The notes under the pieces were generated by a model. That model was given only the letters and a program-made list of their open reading frames with translations, did no database searches and had not been told where the DNA came from. This document shows, piece after piece, positions 48,234 through 57,884 of a stretch of 64,000 nt of DNA (the stretch's first letter is position 1; every line of letters starts with the position of its first letter). The stretch spans positions 217,342,673 through 217,406,672 of the forward strand of contig NC_134568.1 of assembly GCF_050947875.1 (NCBI RefSeq). The letters run 5' to 3'. Made by a program: the position numbers and the translations under genes. This stretch comes from Dermacentor variabilis. Its lineage: Eukaryota > Arthropoda > Arachnida > Ixodida > Ixodidae.

Positions 48234-51052
48234 TTAAGCAGTGCGGTTATTTAAGATTTCTCGGAACGTTTTACGGTCAGTGCATGTCACGATATCTTCT
48301 GGAAGATGGTTCCAAAGGGTTATAGCGTCGGGAAAGAATGAAGTGTTCATGGCAGATGATCGGGTGTTAATGTTTGCTATGGGACGACTGTGGCTTAAGC
48401 GAGAGGATGTACGTAAGGGTGGATTTAGCAGGGAATGCCTGGAGTGTGGATGGTAAGCAGAGACGAGAGGTGATCCGGCGGGAAGCAAGTGATGGTAGTT
48501 CAAGTGAACGTTTTAGTGCGGTTATGCTGGTATCACGAGAGTAATTGGAAGTTATAAACCGAGCAGCGCGATTTTGTATTGCTTCTATGTCATAGGTTAG
48601 ATATGATTGGGAAGGGTGCCAGATAGATGACGCATATTCTAACTGCGGACGTACGAATGTTAGATATGCTAGCTTTTTTACTTCTGGTGATGCGGCTTTT
48701 AGGTTGCGTTTTAAGTATCCAAGGGTGCGTGAAGCATTAGAACAGATGGTGTCAATGTGAGTTGCCCATGATAGTGTCGATGTCATGTGAACGCCGAGAT
48801 ATTTGTAAGACGGGGCATGATTGATAGGAGCTGAATTTATTGTGTAGGTGTGACTGGTTAAGCTGTGGTTGCGGGTGAATGACAGAGCTTTGCATTTAGT
48901 AAGGTTAAGCGGCATGTACCATTTCTCGCACCATACTGCGATGGAATCGAGATCCTGTTGTAGAGCGGCGATTTCAGTCGAGCCTTTGATTGGGGAATAT
49001 AGGACACAGTCATCCGCGAAAAGACGTAATTTGTTCTTAATGTTAGCAGGCAAGTCATTGATGTAGATGAGGAAAAGTAGAGGCGATAAACCAGCGCCCT
49101 GTGGCACACCCGATGTTAACGCTGCTAAGAGATGAATTATGGTTATTTGCAGAGGTAAACTGTGTGCGTCCTTTTAAGAAGTGTTCAAGCCAGGTAAGCA
49201 AGCTATTTGGGATTCCGATAGATGCAAGTTTTTGAAGTAGGTGATTGTGGGAAACGCGGTCGAATGCTTTTGAGTAATCCAAGAAAATGGCATCAATCTG
49301 CAAATGAAGGTCCATGAAATGTAGAATGTCATGGGTGAACTCGGCGAGTTGAGTCTCGCATGAAAATAGTTTTCTGAAGCCGTGCTGGTGAGGGTAAAAC
49401 AAGTTGATAGATTCCAGGTGAGACATTAGGTTGGATGAGATTATATGTTCTAGAAGTTTAGAAGGAATGCTGGTCAGAGAAATTGGTCGATAATTTGTAG
49501 CACGGGAGCGGTCGCCAGTCTTGAAGATTGGTACGACATGGGCCTTTTTCCAGTCGTCGGGCAAGCTTTCAGTCTTTAAAGATTGCGTAAATATTAGATG
49601 TAGTATCTGGCTAGAAATGTTACTGGTGTTAACTAGTATTTTCGCGTTAATTCCATCACACCCGGCTGAGGTGGTTAGTTTGAGTGAATTAATGAGGCTA
49701 CATATGCCATCAGGGTTGATCTCGATGTCTGGCATTAAGTTTACTGGGAGTGGTGGTATTGGTTCAATGAGGGTGTCATTAGTGTTGGAGAAAACTGAGA
49801 TGAAGTAGTCGTTAAGAGCTGACGCGCATTTCTCAGAATTAATGAGATTACCATCCGGATCTGTTAGTTCAATCTGTCTAGAATCTGTCTTTACTGAAAG
49901 CAAGCGCCAGAATTTATTGGGGTTTGATCGTAGAATCTTCAGAAGGTCGTGATTAAAGAAGTTATCTTTGGCTATCGTCAGCTCCTGAATATATTGGTTA
50001 GCGCACAGTTCGTATTTTTCCCATGTTTCTGAGTCATTTGTTAGTTTGGCTTTTCGGTAAAGCCTTTTCTTTTTAGCAAGGAGAGCTTTCAGTCATTGAA
50101 TAAACCATTCATTGTTAGAGTCGGATTTCACGAGAACTGTTGGTATATATCTAGCTTCCAGGTTGAGCAATACATTCTTATAAAGTTGCCAGTTGCTATC
50201 GACAGTTCTTGATAAGTAAGACTGCTGAAAATCATAAAAAAAATTGTGGAGTTCGTTATTTATGGCGTCGAAGTCCGCCCTTTTGTAATCTTTTATTATT
50301 TTTCTTGTGGGTGACTTTTTCTTAAGCGCTATTGTCATGCAGATATGGATGAGGTTGTGATCGCTCAGACCGGGTAGTGTGGTAACGCTACTTAAGCTAT
50401 CGGGGCAAGATGTGAGCATAAGGTCAAGGGTGTTATCCCCTCTTGTAGGACATGATATTACCTGGTGTAGGTTGAAGTCTAGCATAAGATCAATAAATTG
50501 TTTAGCTTCGGATAACGGTGACCTGTTGGTTACAGAAAGCAGAGGCCAGTTAATGTTAGGGTAATTGAAATCGCCAAAGAGGTGAATAGGTGCGTTAGGG
50601 AATTTGTCAGTGATGTCGGTTAGTGCTTTACGGAGTGAATCGCAGAATGACGGATGGCTGTCCGGCGGCCTGTAGCACACGCCAAAAATTGTCTTTCCAG
50701 CACCGTTGTAAGCGCAAGTCCACAATAGTTCGAGATTATCATCCCGACTGATCAGGGAAGATGAGAAGGTGTTTCTGATAGCTAATAAAACACCCCCACC
50801 TCTCCGGTCGCTCCGATCATGGCGATACAGAGCATAGCCGGAATTAGGAGGGAAAATTTCGCTATCTCTTACGTCTCCGTTTAGCCACGTTTCAGTTAGT
50901 ACTATGATGTCGGCATCGATGTCGTGAGTGAAGCTGCGAAGTTGTTCGCGTTTGGGTAGCAAACTGCGCATGTTAGTGAAGGCTATGTTAAGGAGAGGTA
51001 AAGATGAGGGACGATTGCGGGGTGAGGTTGAAGTGATAGGCTTCGTTGTCCG
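48234..51052 (-). pseudogene. ORF2: APE endonuclease and reverse transcriptase, three lesions
   Basis: From 51052 the frame reads into NIAFTNMRSLLPKREQLRSF, the start of an AP-like endonuclease. Its catalytic blocks LTETWL, CYRPPD, GDFNYPNINW and SDHNLI are all present. A stop at 50093-50095 interrupts the frame after NNEWFIQ; beyond it the same frame continues (LKALLAKKKR...) into the RT with DDWKKAHVVPIFKTGDRS, FLDYSKAFDRV and NIG. A frameshift near 49090 leads to SPLLFLIYINDLP and the catalytic FADDCVLYS, then SYKYLGVHM and LEYASSIWHP. A second frameshift near 48430-48490 leads to the C-terminus (SFFPDAITLWNHLPEDIV) and the stop at 48234. The changes are few, so decay is recent. Role: nicking the target and copying the LINE RNA onto it. 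Confidence 0.85.
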
Positions 51053-52414
51053 TCATTGCACGTTTTCGTGACTTATTTGGGATGCGCTGTGTCCATGCGC
51101 CTTTGTGAATGGTCTTGTAGCCTCAATCACACTGTCAGAAGTAGGGTCGTAGTGATAGCGCTTATTGTTCACTAGCAACTTGTCTACGTGTAGTTTGAAC
51201 GCACATTTTTGTGGTCGTATGAAACCTAACAATTTAGAACGTGCGATGCGAGTAGCAGGAGCGAAATCTTCACGTATAGCGAAGTTTGTTGCCTTTAGTT
51301 TCCGCCCACAGGCCAGAATGTTTTCCTTTGACTTGAAGTGAGTTAACTTGACAATTATCGGGCGCTTTCTTTCAGGACGGTATTTGCCTATGCGATGAGC
51401 ACGTTCAATAGCGCTTGGTTCTAGATGCAGTTCCAGCTGGCTAGCGCAGAAATTTATTATTTTTTCTTCAGACTCTTTCCATGTTTCTTTTTCATTGTCT
51501 TCCAGTCCGAGGAAAAGCAAGTTATTACGGCGCATCCTGTTGTTTGTGTCAGTGCTCTCGGCTTTTAGCAGCGCTATCTCTTTGATGGCATCATTCTGTC
51601 GAGTCGCAATTACTTCGTCCTGATGGTCGTTTTCTAGCACAGAAATACGTTTTGTCAGTGCAGCAATTGTGTTGTCTTTGAGAACGTTGGCTTCTCTGAG
51701 CTCATTTATATTGGTACGTATTTCTGAAATTATTTCTTTTAGTTCTTTGATCGTCTGGGAAAGGGAAGAAACTGTGTCTCTGTCGGGACCTGGGTTTAGT
51801 TCAACATCTCCGGAGAGCAAGAGGATTAGATCGGACAGAAACGCAAAGGCAACAGCTTCATAGTACAGACGCACAACTCTACACCATTTCAAGTCGCAGG
51901 GGCACGACACCGCGAAGACACAACGATTGTCGCTACGAAATTCCTTAGTATTTTGTAAGTAACTAACCTGGAAGGTTAGGAAAGCGATGAGCATCCTGCG
52001 TGCAACGGTGTCGTGCCCCAGCTGATCAGCTTTGCCACGCCGATTATATACGGCTTGGCTTGACCATGTGACTGGTGACGTCGCCTTCGTAGGGTGTTGC
52101 CAGGCAAAAGAAGCTTCTGCCGCTGAAACTGGACTCGTCTTCACGGCTTCGGTGACGAGAGGCGGACGGGTAGCCCAGGGTTGGGGTGGCTTCAGGGAAG
52201 GTGATCCGGTTTGCAGAAGGGGTTCCGGGGTAGGGCATGTACCAGCACAAGGCCAGTACACCAGCATCTGGAAGGTTAGGAAAGCGATGAGCATCCTGCG
52301 TGCAACGGTGTCGTGCCCCCAGGATGACAGGAGAGAGATAGTGAGGAGCAGGCTGGCAACTGCCACCGGAAGGAGCACAACGCCCGTCGACTCTTCACAA
52401 GAGAGGAGGCACAA
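51053..52414 (-). CDS. ORF1: 2A-like peptide followed by coiled-coil, L1-ORF1-like RNA-binding protein
   Basis: The frame is open for 453 codons. The first codon at 52414 is TTG, so the true start is more likely an ATG at 52294 (residue 41), 52267 (50) or 51994 (141). Residues ~188-200 are hydrophobic (AFAFLSDLILLL) and are followed at 202-210 by GDVELNPGP, a complete 2A-like ribosome-skipping motif. Translation is expected to break between G209 and P210. Downstream is a heptad-rich coiled coil (~211-285), then RRNNLLFLGLED (~285-297, RRM-like), then ERAHRIGK, RPIIVKLTHFKSKENIL and TNFAIREDFAPATR, the pattern of L1-type ORF1 proteins that bind LINE RNA as trimers. The frame ends at TGA 51053-51055. 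ORF2 follows in the same frame. Confidence 0.8.
   Translation of the reverse strand: MCLLSCEESTGVVLLPVAVASLLLTISLLSSWGHDTVARRMLIAFLTFQMLVYWPCAGTCPTPEPLLQTGSPSLKPPQPWATRPPLVTEAVKTSPVSAAEASFAWQHPTKATSPVTWSSQAVYNRRGKADQLGHDTVARRMLIAFLTFQVSYLQNTKEFRSDNRCVFAVSCPCDLKWCRVVRLYYEAVAFAFLSDLILLLSGDVELNPGPDRDTVSSLSQTIKELKEIISEIRTNINELREANVLKDNTIAALTKRISVLENDHQDEVIATRQNDAIKEIALLKAESTDTNNRMRRNNLLFLGLEDNEKETWKESEEKIINFCASQLELHLEPSAIERAHRIGKYRPERKRPIIVKLTHFKSKENILACGRKLKATNFAIREDFAPATRIARSKLLGFIRPQKCAFKLHVDKLLVNNKRYHYDPTSDSVIEATRPFTKAHGHSASQISHENVQ
51785..51811 (-). other. 2A-like ribosome-skipping sequence (GDVELNPGP)
   Basis: Matches the D-(V/I)-E-x-N-P-G-P consensus at every position, preceded by a leucine-rich stretch as in other 2A sequences. 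Known from picornavirus-like viruses and from APE-type LINEs of several animals. Predicted effect: separates the N-terminal leader from the ORF1 RNA-binding protein without a protease. Confidence 0.85.
51968..52019 (-). repeat. 52-bp direct repeat, inner copy, ending in CAG|GTTAGT
   Basis: Identical to 52268-52319 and exactly 300 bp away. On the minus strand it ends ...ccttccag and is followed by gttagtta, a good splice-donor match. Confidence 0.9.
52043..52050 (-). promoter_or_regulatory. TATA-box-like sequence within the LINE 5' region
   Basis: tatataat on the minus strand lies about 24 bp upstream of the inner 52-bp repeat. It could position transcription of the LINE, but non-LTR elements often have TATA-less internal promoters. 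Confidence 0.3.
52268..52319 (-). repeat. 52-bp direct repeat, outer copy, followed by ATG instead of a donor
   Basis: Perfect copy of 51968-52019. After ...ccttccag it continues atgctggtgtactgg with no GT. Confidence 0.9.
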
Positions 52415-52436
52415 ACATAGAAATGGAAGCTAGGAA

Positions 52437-53510
52437 TGTTGAACCCCCCCTCCCCCCCTACACACACACGCACACGCACACACATGCACGCACTTTCGCA
52501 CAGACAGACAGATTTTGCCAGCAACATGTCTTACAAGAAACGGACAGTGCAACTCAACAAAGAGACTGCTGGGCATGCAGGTGACGCTATGCAGGAGAGA
52601 TGCACGAAAAGGCGCTTTTACTTAGGCAATAGACGCCAAATTTTGTGCATGTAAGATTTCTGTACCAAGTCGTTACTTCACGCTAGAAAAGAGGAAGAAA
52701 TGAGAGAGAGAGAGAGAGAGAGAGAAACAAAGAAGGCAGGGGCGTAGGAAACCAAAGGAAAAGTGCTCATTAATGACTCATTAGCTAGAACGTGGTAAAC
52801 AAGTTCCTAATGGGAGTGTCTAATTGATGATTCGCTGGTCACCGAAAGGGCGCTCTCGCGTGCAGGTTTGCCTATAGTTGCTATATATGATGCTTGCTCA
52901 GTGTAATCCTTTCTGTCTACAAGAACTGTTCTCCTCTCTTCTTTTTCAGGCGCAAAATTAGGCAGAAGGGGCACATGTGCGTCGGTGTATCGGTACACGG
53001 GGAGCTTTATACTTGCGCTCTTAGACATGCTCACGGTCGTGCCAGCTCCATCCGTGGGGCCTGTGTGCTACAGCGGCAGCAACGGGGCCAATTAGGGTGC
53101 CATTGCGGGCCGCCGCGCCTCTGACAGGAGAAATACGACTCGGGCATCCACCGCCTGCGGTGCGCCGGCCGCTATACGCCGACTCGGTCCTTTGTCTTTA
53201 CTCTCCCGCGCGTGTGTGGACGACGCTGCAGAGACGATGGGGGGGGGGGGAGGGGGGGCTTTTACGAGCTGGCGGCCGTTCCCCTCCCGAAATTAGGTCT
53301 CCAAAAAACTTGGGAATTTGGTTATTTATTCATCTACTCTCGTTTCGTTTCGGACAGACTAGGCGAGATCGCTGTGGCCGTGTCCGGAGTGTGAATGGAG
53401 TTTTGCGGGCATTGTGGCAATCGTAAAAATGAACTTTCGTGCCATCAGGATTGAAATTCGTTGGGCCGGGTGATTTAAATGAGCAATTTCTTTCTCTCTT
53501 ATTCTCTCTC

Positions 53511-53547
<37 letters not shown>

Positions 53548-54889
53548 GAGAAGAGGACGCGAAATCAGCCCTTACTTGGCGGCGCATCGTATCCCAGGGG
53601 CGACAAATGAGTGCCATGCACGTTTTCGCTGTGCGCGACAGGAAAGTCGAGGCCGTCAAAAGGCGCGAACGCTAATGCAGAACACACGAGAACGCACCCA
53701 CACTCTATAGATGTGTCGCATAACTTGTGCGACTCTGCGCGTCAGCCCCCTGCACTAATTTTTTCAGGTGACTGTGAAGCCAAAATAGCTCAATTCTATT
53801 TTTTCTCCCTCGTCTGGGCATGTATATAGTCTGTGGCCTGTCTTGTTTTAGTCCTTGACGAATGACAACAAATACCGTAGTGGCAACAAGGCACATACAG
53901 AGAAGCGTCTTACGGTTATCGCTTGGCACCTGTACGTTTGGCCCCGTGCTAAAGCACCATCTTTTTTTTTTTGTCTTCCCTTGAGCGTCCACCAACGCAG
54001 CACTCGCCTGGCACTCATTAGCGGTGGTCGAGGTATGACGCTGTTGTTTCCGTCGCAACGCCGGTATGTGCCTGGGTGCACGACGCGCACAACGACCTTC
54101 ATGCGAATGCACCCGCTGTCCCTGTAAAGCGCCCCTGTTTTAATGTGTGCGCTAGACTCTTTCTCTTTTTTCCTTTTTTACAGCAAGATTGGCACGTGCG
54201 CTGCTGAAACTACGCCACTCAGTCATAATGTTCTCACAAACCTCACGTGCAAGTTCACTCTCCTCTAGCGACCCGACGCACATCCCGCCTAACCATATTT
54301 AAAAGGGTAACTTTTCTTAGCGCGTTCCTCAGTTTCGTGTCGTTGGCGGCCTGCGCAACGTAGACACATACGTAGCGTGCTAGAAGGTGCTTCCACTAAT
54401 GAGAGTCACGTTACGCAAAACTCAGTTCCTTGCAATATCAACGGGAGGTGTTGCCCTGCGCGCATGGCTAAAGTTATTGTATAGGCTCCGTTTAAGAGCC
54501 TATATGGGAGACCTGCCTTGCTTAGGGGGCACTCGCGAAAAACGACCCTCAGCGCCGTGAGTGAGACAGCGCCGTAGCTTTTAGTCTCCTAAACAAACGC
54601 AGGGCCACAAAGAGCGCGACATGTTTATGTTTTACGAAACCGCCCTAAAATATAGCGAGCTTGGCGTATTTTTATATTATATTTCTGTGAATGTGAGTAT
54701 TGAAAACAGTGAATCAGCTACGATCATCCTAGAACACCCTAGAAGCGTCTTGCGCAGAAAACTGGGAGGAACCAGCACCTGCAGTCGTATATCGCCGATA
54801 ATATTGTGCTACGGTTTCAAGAAGATCGGCTCGCTGTAAGTGTTGTTCCATACAAAACAGCCCGGGAAGGGCGGGGATTGCATATACAG
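52437..54889. other. Unassigned, with several simple repeats
   Basis: CA-rich patch at 52461-52500; (GA)n at 52702-52724; a G-run at 53237-53258; (GAAA)n at 53516-53547. No gene is recognised. Frames at 53330-54127 are antisense pairs without domains. Confidence 0.35.
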
Positions 54890-55265
54890 GGTGTCCTACG
54901 TAATTTGAGCCAGACATTAAATATATGCAAATGCCACGTAGGTGGACAGAACCAAGGAGTGTTGTTTGCCGTCGCTTGGAGGTACTCAGATTATATTTTT
55001 CATTCCGCCTAATTAGATAATGGGTCTTACTTAATTAATCAAATTCTAAAATATTATAATTCGATGAAAAGTGTCAGTGAGAAAATTGTAGAGCAACATT
55101 AAGAACTCCCGATACAGCTTTCTGTTGCTCAATACGTGCTTCATAAAGTGTTTTCCCGAGCGTGAAAGAAGCCCGCAAATGCACGCAAAGTGCCTCAAAC
55201 GGCCAGTCGCGCGACACTGGCCGGCAAGCTTTCCAGTGCACTAAATGAAAAAAATCGCCGACGAT
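54890..55265 (+). repeat. Interspersed repeat beginning TACAGGGTGTCC
   Basis: It begins tacagggtgtcctacgtaat and goes on with atatgcaaatgccacgtag, ccgtcgcttggaggtactc, gtgtcagtgagaaaattgta and gagcgtgaaagaagcccgc. I recognise this string as a common dispersed repeat in tick sequence. It has no coding capacity; the class (MITE or other) is uncertain. The right end is approximate. Confidence 0.5.
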
Positions 55266-55276
55266 TACGATAGACC

Positions 55277-56112
55277 CTAAAGGCCAGAATACATGGAGCG
55301 AATATGCGACGAATAGTCGGCGTTCGACGCCCGGCGGCGTACGCGCGATGCGCGGCGGCGAAGAAAGCGTCGTTCGCCGCCGATCCAGCTGGCGCAGAAA
55401 AGTTCGTCGGGCGGCGACGATACCGGAAGTGGCAAACGAGCGGCGCCCCAAAGCGAGCCAATCAGGTCTCACTATCCGCCCCGACTTCCGGCTAGGCTTC
55501 CCCGCTTGTCCGTGTATCCCGATCCCGCTTTATCGCTCACGCCGGTCTCCCGCTTTTCGTATTCATGGCATCCAAAGCGGTTAATAAGTTAATAACAGCC
55601 ATGGTTAGACAAGCTCACGTGCGCTACTTTCGGGTCTGCTTGCTTCGGTCGCGCGCGCGTTGAGCCACAGAACAGAGCCGCGGAGTTAGAAAGGCGAAAG
55701 TTGTTTACCCGCCCAGTGTTGCCACAACGCATAGCATCGCCGCTTTCTTTAAACTACATCGGCACATGAATGTCTCAAACACATAAAAAACATTCGAAAT
55801 CATTTCTAAACAAAATTTTACGCGTTTTTAGAGTGTTCCGCAATTCAAAAGCGATAATAGTTGTCGTTAAAGTTCTTTTTTTTTTCATGTGTTTCACTAC
55901 AGCGCATTTGCCTCGTCTATATTTGAAGTAGTGGCTTAGCGCGAATTAAACTGCCTAGCCACACCGATAACAACGCAGCAGTTCACCGGCGGCGGCCGCC
56001 GTGTCTTCGCTCCATGTAACGCAGCCCGACGAACATACGGCGTCGCGGCGTGGCAGATTTTCTGCCGCCCGAACTTCGTCGTGAAAGTTCGCTCCATGTA
56101 TTCTGGCCTTAA
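55277..56112. mobile_element. ~835-bp TIR element
   Basis: The left terminus aaggccagaatacatggagc plus gaa (55278-55300) returns in reverse complement at 56089-56111 (ttcgctccatgtattctggc plus ctt), so the TIR is about 23 bp and perfect. A shorter copy of the motif (cttcgctccatgtaacgc) lies inside the right end at 56014-56031. GC-rich subterminal stretches flank an AT-rich centre. No transposase frame, so a non-autonomous DNA element. Confidence 0.75.
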
Positions 56113-57880
56113 TGCGAAATTGGAGTGCAGCTGTACACGTGTTTGCATTTCGCGATATATTGAATGACGCGGATAATCTGTTTCATATGGCACGTTGAAA
56201 ACCGAGCGAAGTGTGGCGCGACTGTCTCGGTAATCTGGAGATCGCGAGAGGCAGTGCGTAGGTGACGCGTGGGCGCGATTCATAGTAGCCGCCGCAGACA
56301 GACCTTGGCTCATGCCGCGCTTTGTTTCCATATATGGTATCAGTGGACCTGCTTGCCGCATGCCTTATTCATGGTGTCATCGGTGTACAGACGACGCGCG
56401 ATACTCTGGCGCTGTCTAGTAGCGATCGTCGCCGCAGAACACGCCTCGCGCGGCACCACGTTTTTCTTCACGCTTTCGCCATGCCCTCCTCCCCCGCTTT
56501 CCTCCTCGCGTACTCTTCGATATCGCCGTCTTTCATCCTCCGCTGCGCTCCATGTTCGCTCCTTCATCCTTCGCTGTGCTCGTCCGCTCGGTTACGCCGA
56601 GGGACGCCGATGCTCAACGCAGGAGCGGGCGCCTAAGAGCTGAGGTCTAAAGTGGGTACCATAAAAATTGGTTGTAAGTCCTTTTAAAGGCTCGTCCACG
56701 TTAGCGGCCCGTAACTCGCCGTACACAGCCTGCGGTTCGCGGAACGTCGGCCGACTTGCTGGCAAACGGTGAGATCCTCCTGCGACAGAAGTGATCGCGG
56801 TACGCTCTGGCGTCGCCGGCGCCCGCCTACGCTATCGGCGCTCGCCGCCAACATCGTCGCTAGGTCCTTACCGGTTCACTTCGACTCTGTAGCGCAGGGC
56901 GGTTCATAACGAACAACCGACACTCCCAAGCCGCTACGGTTAGTTACCGTTGTTGCCGCTTCACCCTCTCCTTGCACTAATTTTACGCAAAGAAGAAAAC
57001 ATGCTGATATTTGTGCCGGCGCTGGCTGCGATGCGAGCATGGCCGAGACGGTTCGCCGTCCACCGTCGGCAGCCGTGCACTGCAGATGCACTTGACTTGT
57101 ATCGGAAATCTCGTTTCTTTTTTTAAACGTTTTACCGTGGACCCCGCTTTTAATAAAGCGAACCTAAAGTTTGCTCTAGCTGACATCATTTTCCTAGAAT
57201 AGATGGTGCGTAGCCAAAAAAGCCAAAGTTTGTCGCCGTTACCGGCGACACGTTGGTGCAGCGTTGATGCGCTGTTTCTGCAGCAAACAAAAAGTCTCCA
57301 CCGTTTATGTTCGCTGTGAGATTGTGTGATTTGCAACGTCATTTGCTGCCTTTTCGTTTTATCACGAAGAACTGCCAAAGGCGCGCACCGCTGGAAATCC
57401 TGTAGGCATTTAGGCTGGCTGGCATTTATAATACTCTTAAACTCCTGAAATAAAATGCGGATTGTATGTATTCTTGTACTCGAAACACGTTCTCGATCAT
57501 TCCCATTTTCGCTTTCAATAAAATCAAATGCATGCAAATACGTTTTTCGAGAAGCTGTATAAATAATAGCTGAAACGGCGTGCGACCGCGCTTGCCTTAA
57601 TAGAATGATCGGGCTACATTAAGGCTCTTCTAGATTAACCAGACAGGAATAACGACGACTATCAAGCTTTGTTTTTATTTTTATTTTTACTATTTTTGCA
57701 CTTACCCCAACGTAACGCCGCTGGCCGCGTTGTTCTGTTTGTATGGCTGAACAATGCACACGATCTCCGAAAAGGGGTGCTGCGTGTCAGTTCAGAATAG
57801 TTCTGAATGGTTCAGACCAGGCACGCCTAAAGGACGTATTTTTCTGCTAACTCATGTGTATAGAAATTTCAGGAGCTTAG
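56113..57880. other. Unassigned; includes a GC-rich repeat-like block at 56280-56640
   Basis: ggttacgccgagggacgccg and aggagcgggcgcctaagagc near 56590-56640 look like part of a dispersed tick repeat. A 184-aa minus-strand frame (56983-57537) has no domain that I recognise and is not called a gene. Confidence 0.35.
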
Positions 57881-57884
57881 AATA

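Larger units (their letters stand above)
48037..52436 (-). mobile_element. Nearly full-length CR1/L2-like LINE with 2A-bearing ORF1
   Basis: Reading on the minus strand: a 5' region with a duplicated 52-bp block, ORF1 (open from 52414 to 51053), ORF2 with APE endonuclease and RT (51052 to 48234), a 3' UTR of about 190 bp, and an (AAATG)n tail at 48037-48062. ORF1 and ORF2 are in the same frame, separated by one TGA. ORF2 has one internal stop and two frameshifts. The 5' limit near 52436 is inferred from the switch to C-rich simple sequence. The CR1/L2 grouping is inferred from domain order, the FADD region and the tail. Confidence 0.85.

Noticed and set aside
54470..54545. 5S rRNA-like or snRNA-like string (tatatgggagacctgcc)
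   Set aside because: Only a short resemblance; the conserved 5S internal control region is absent.
56983..57537. 184-aa minus-strand frame
   Set aside because: Composition looks non-coding (no conserved blocks), and no flanking gene signals are seen. Left as unassigned.
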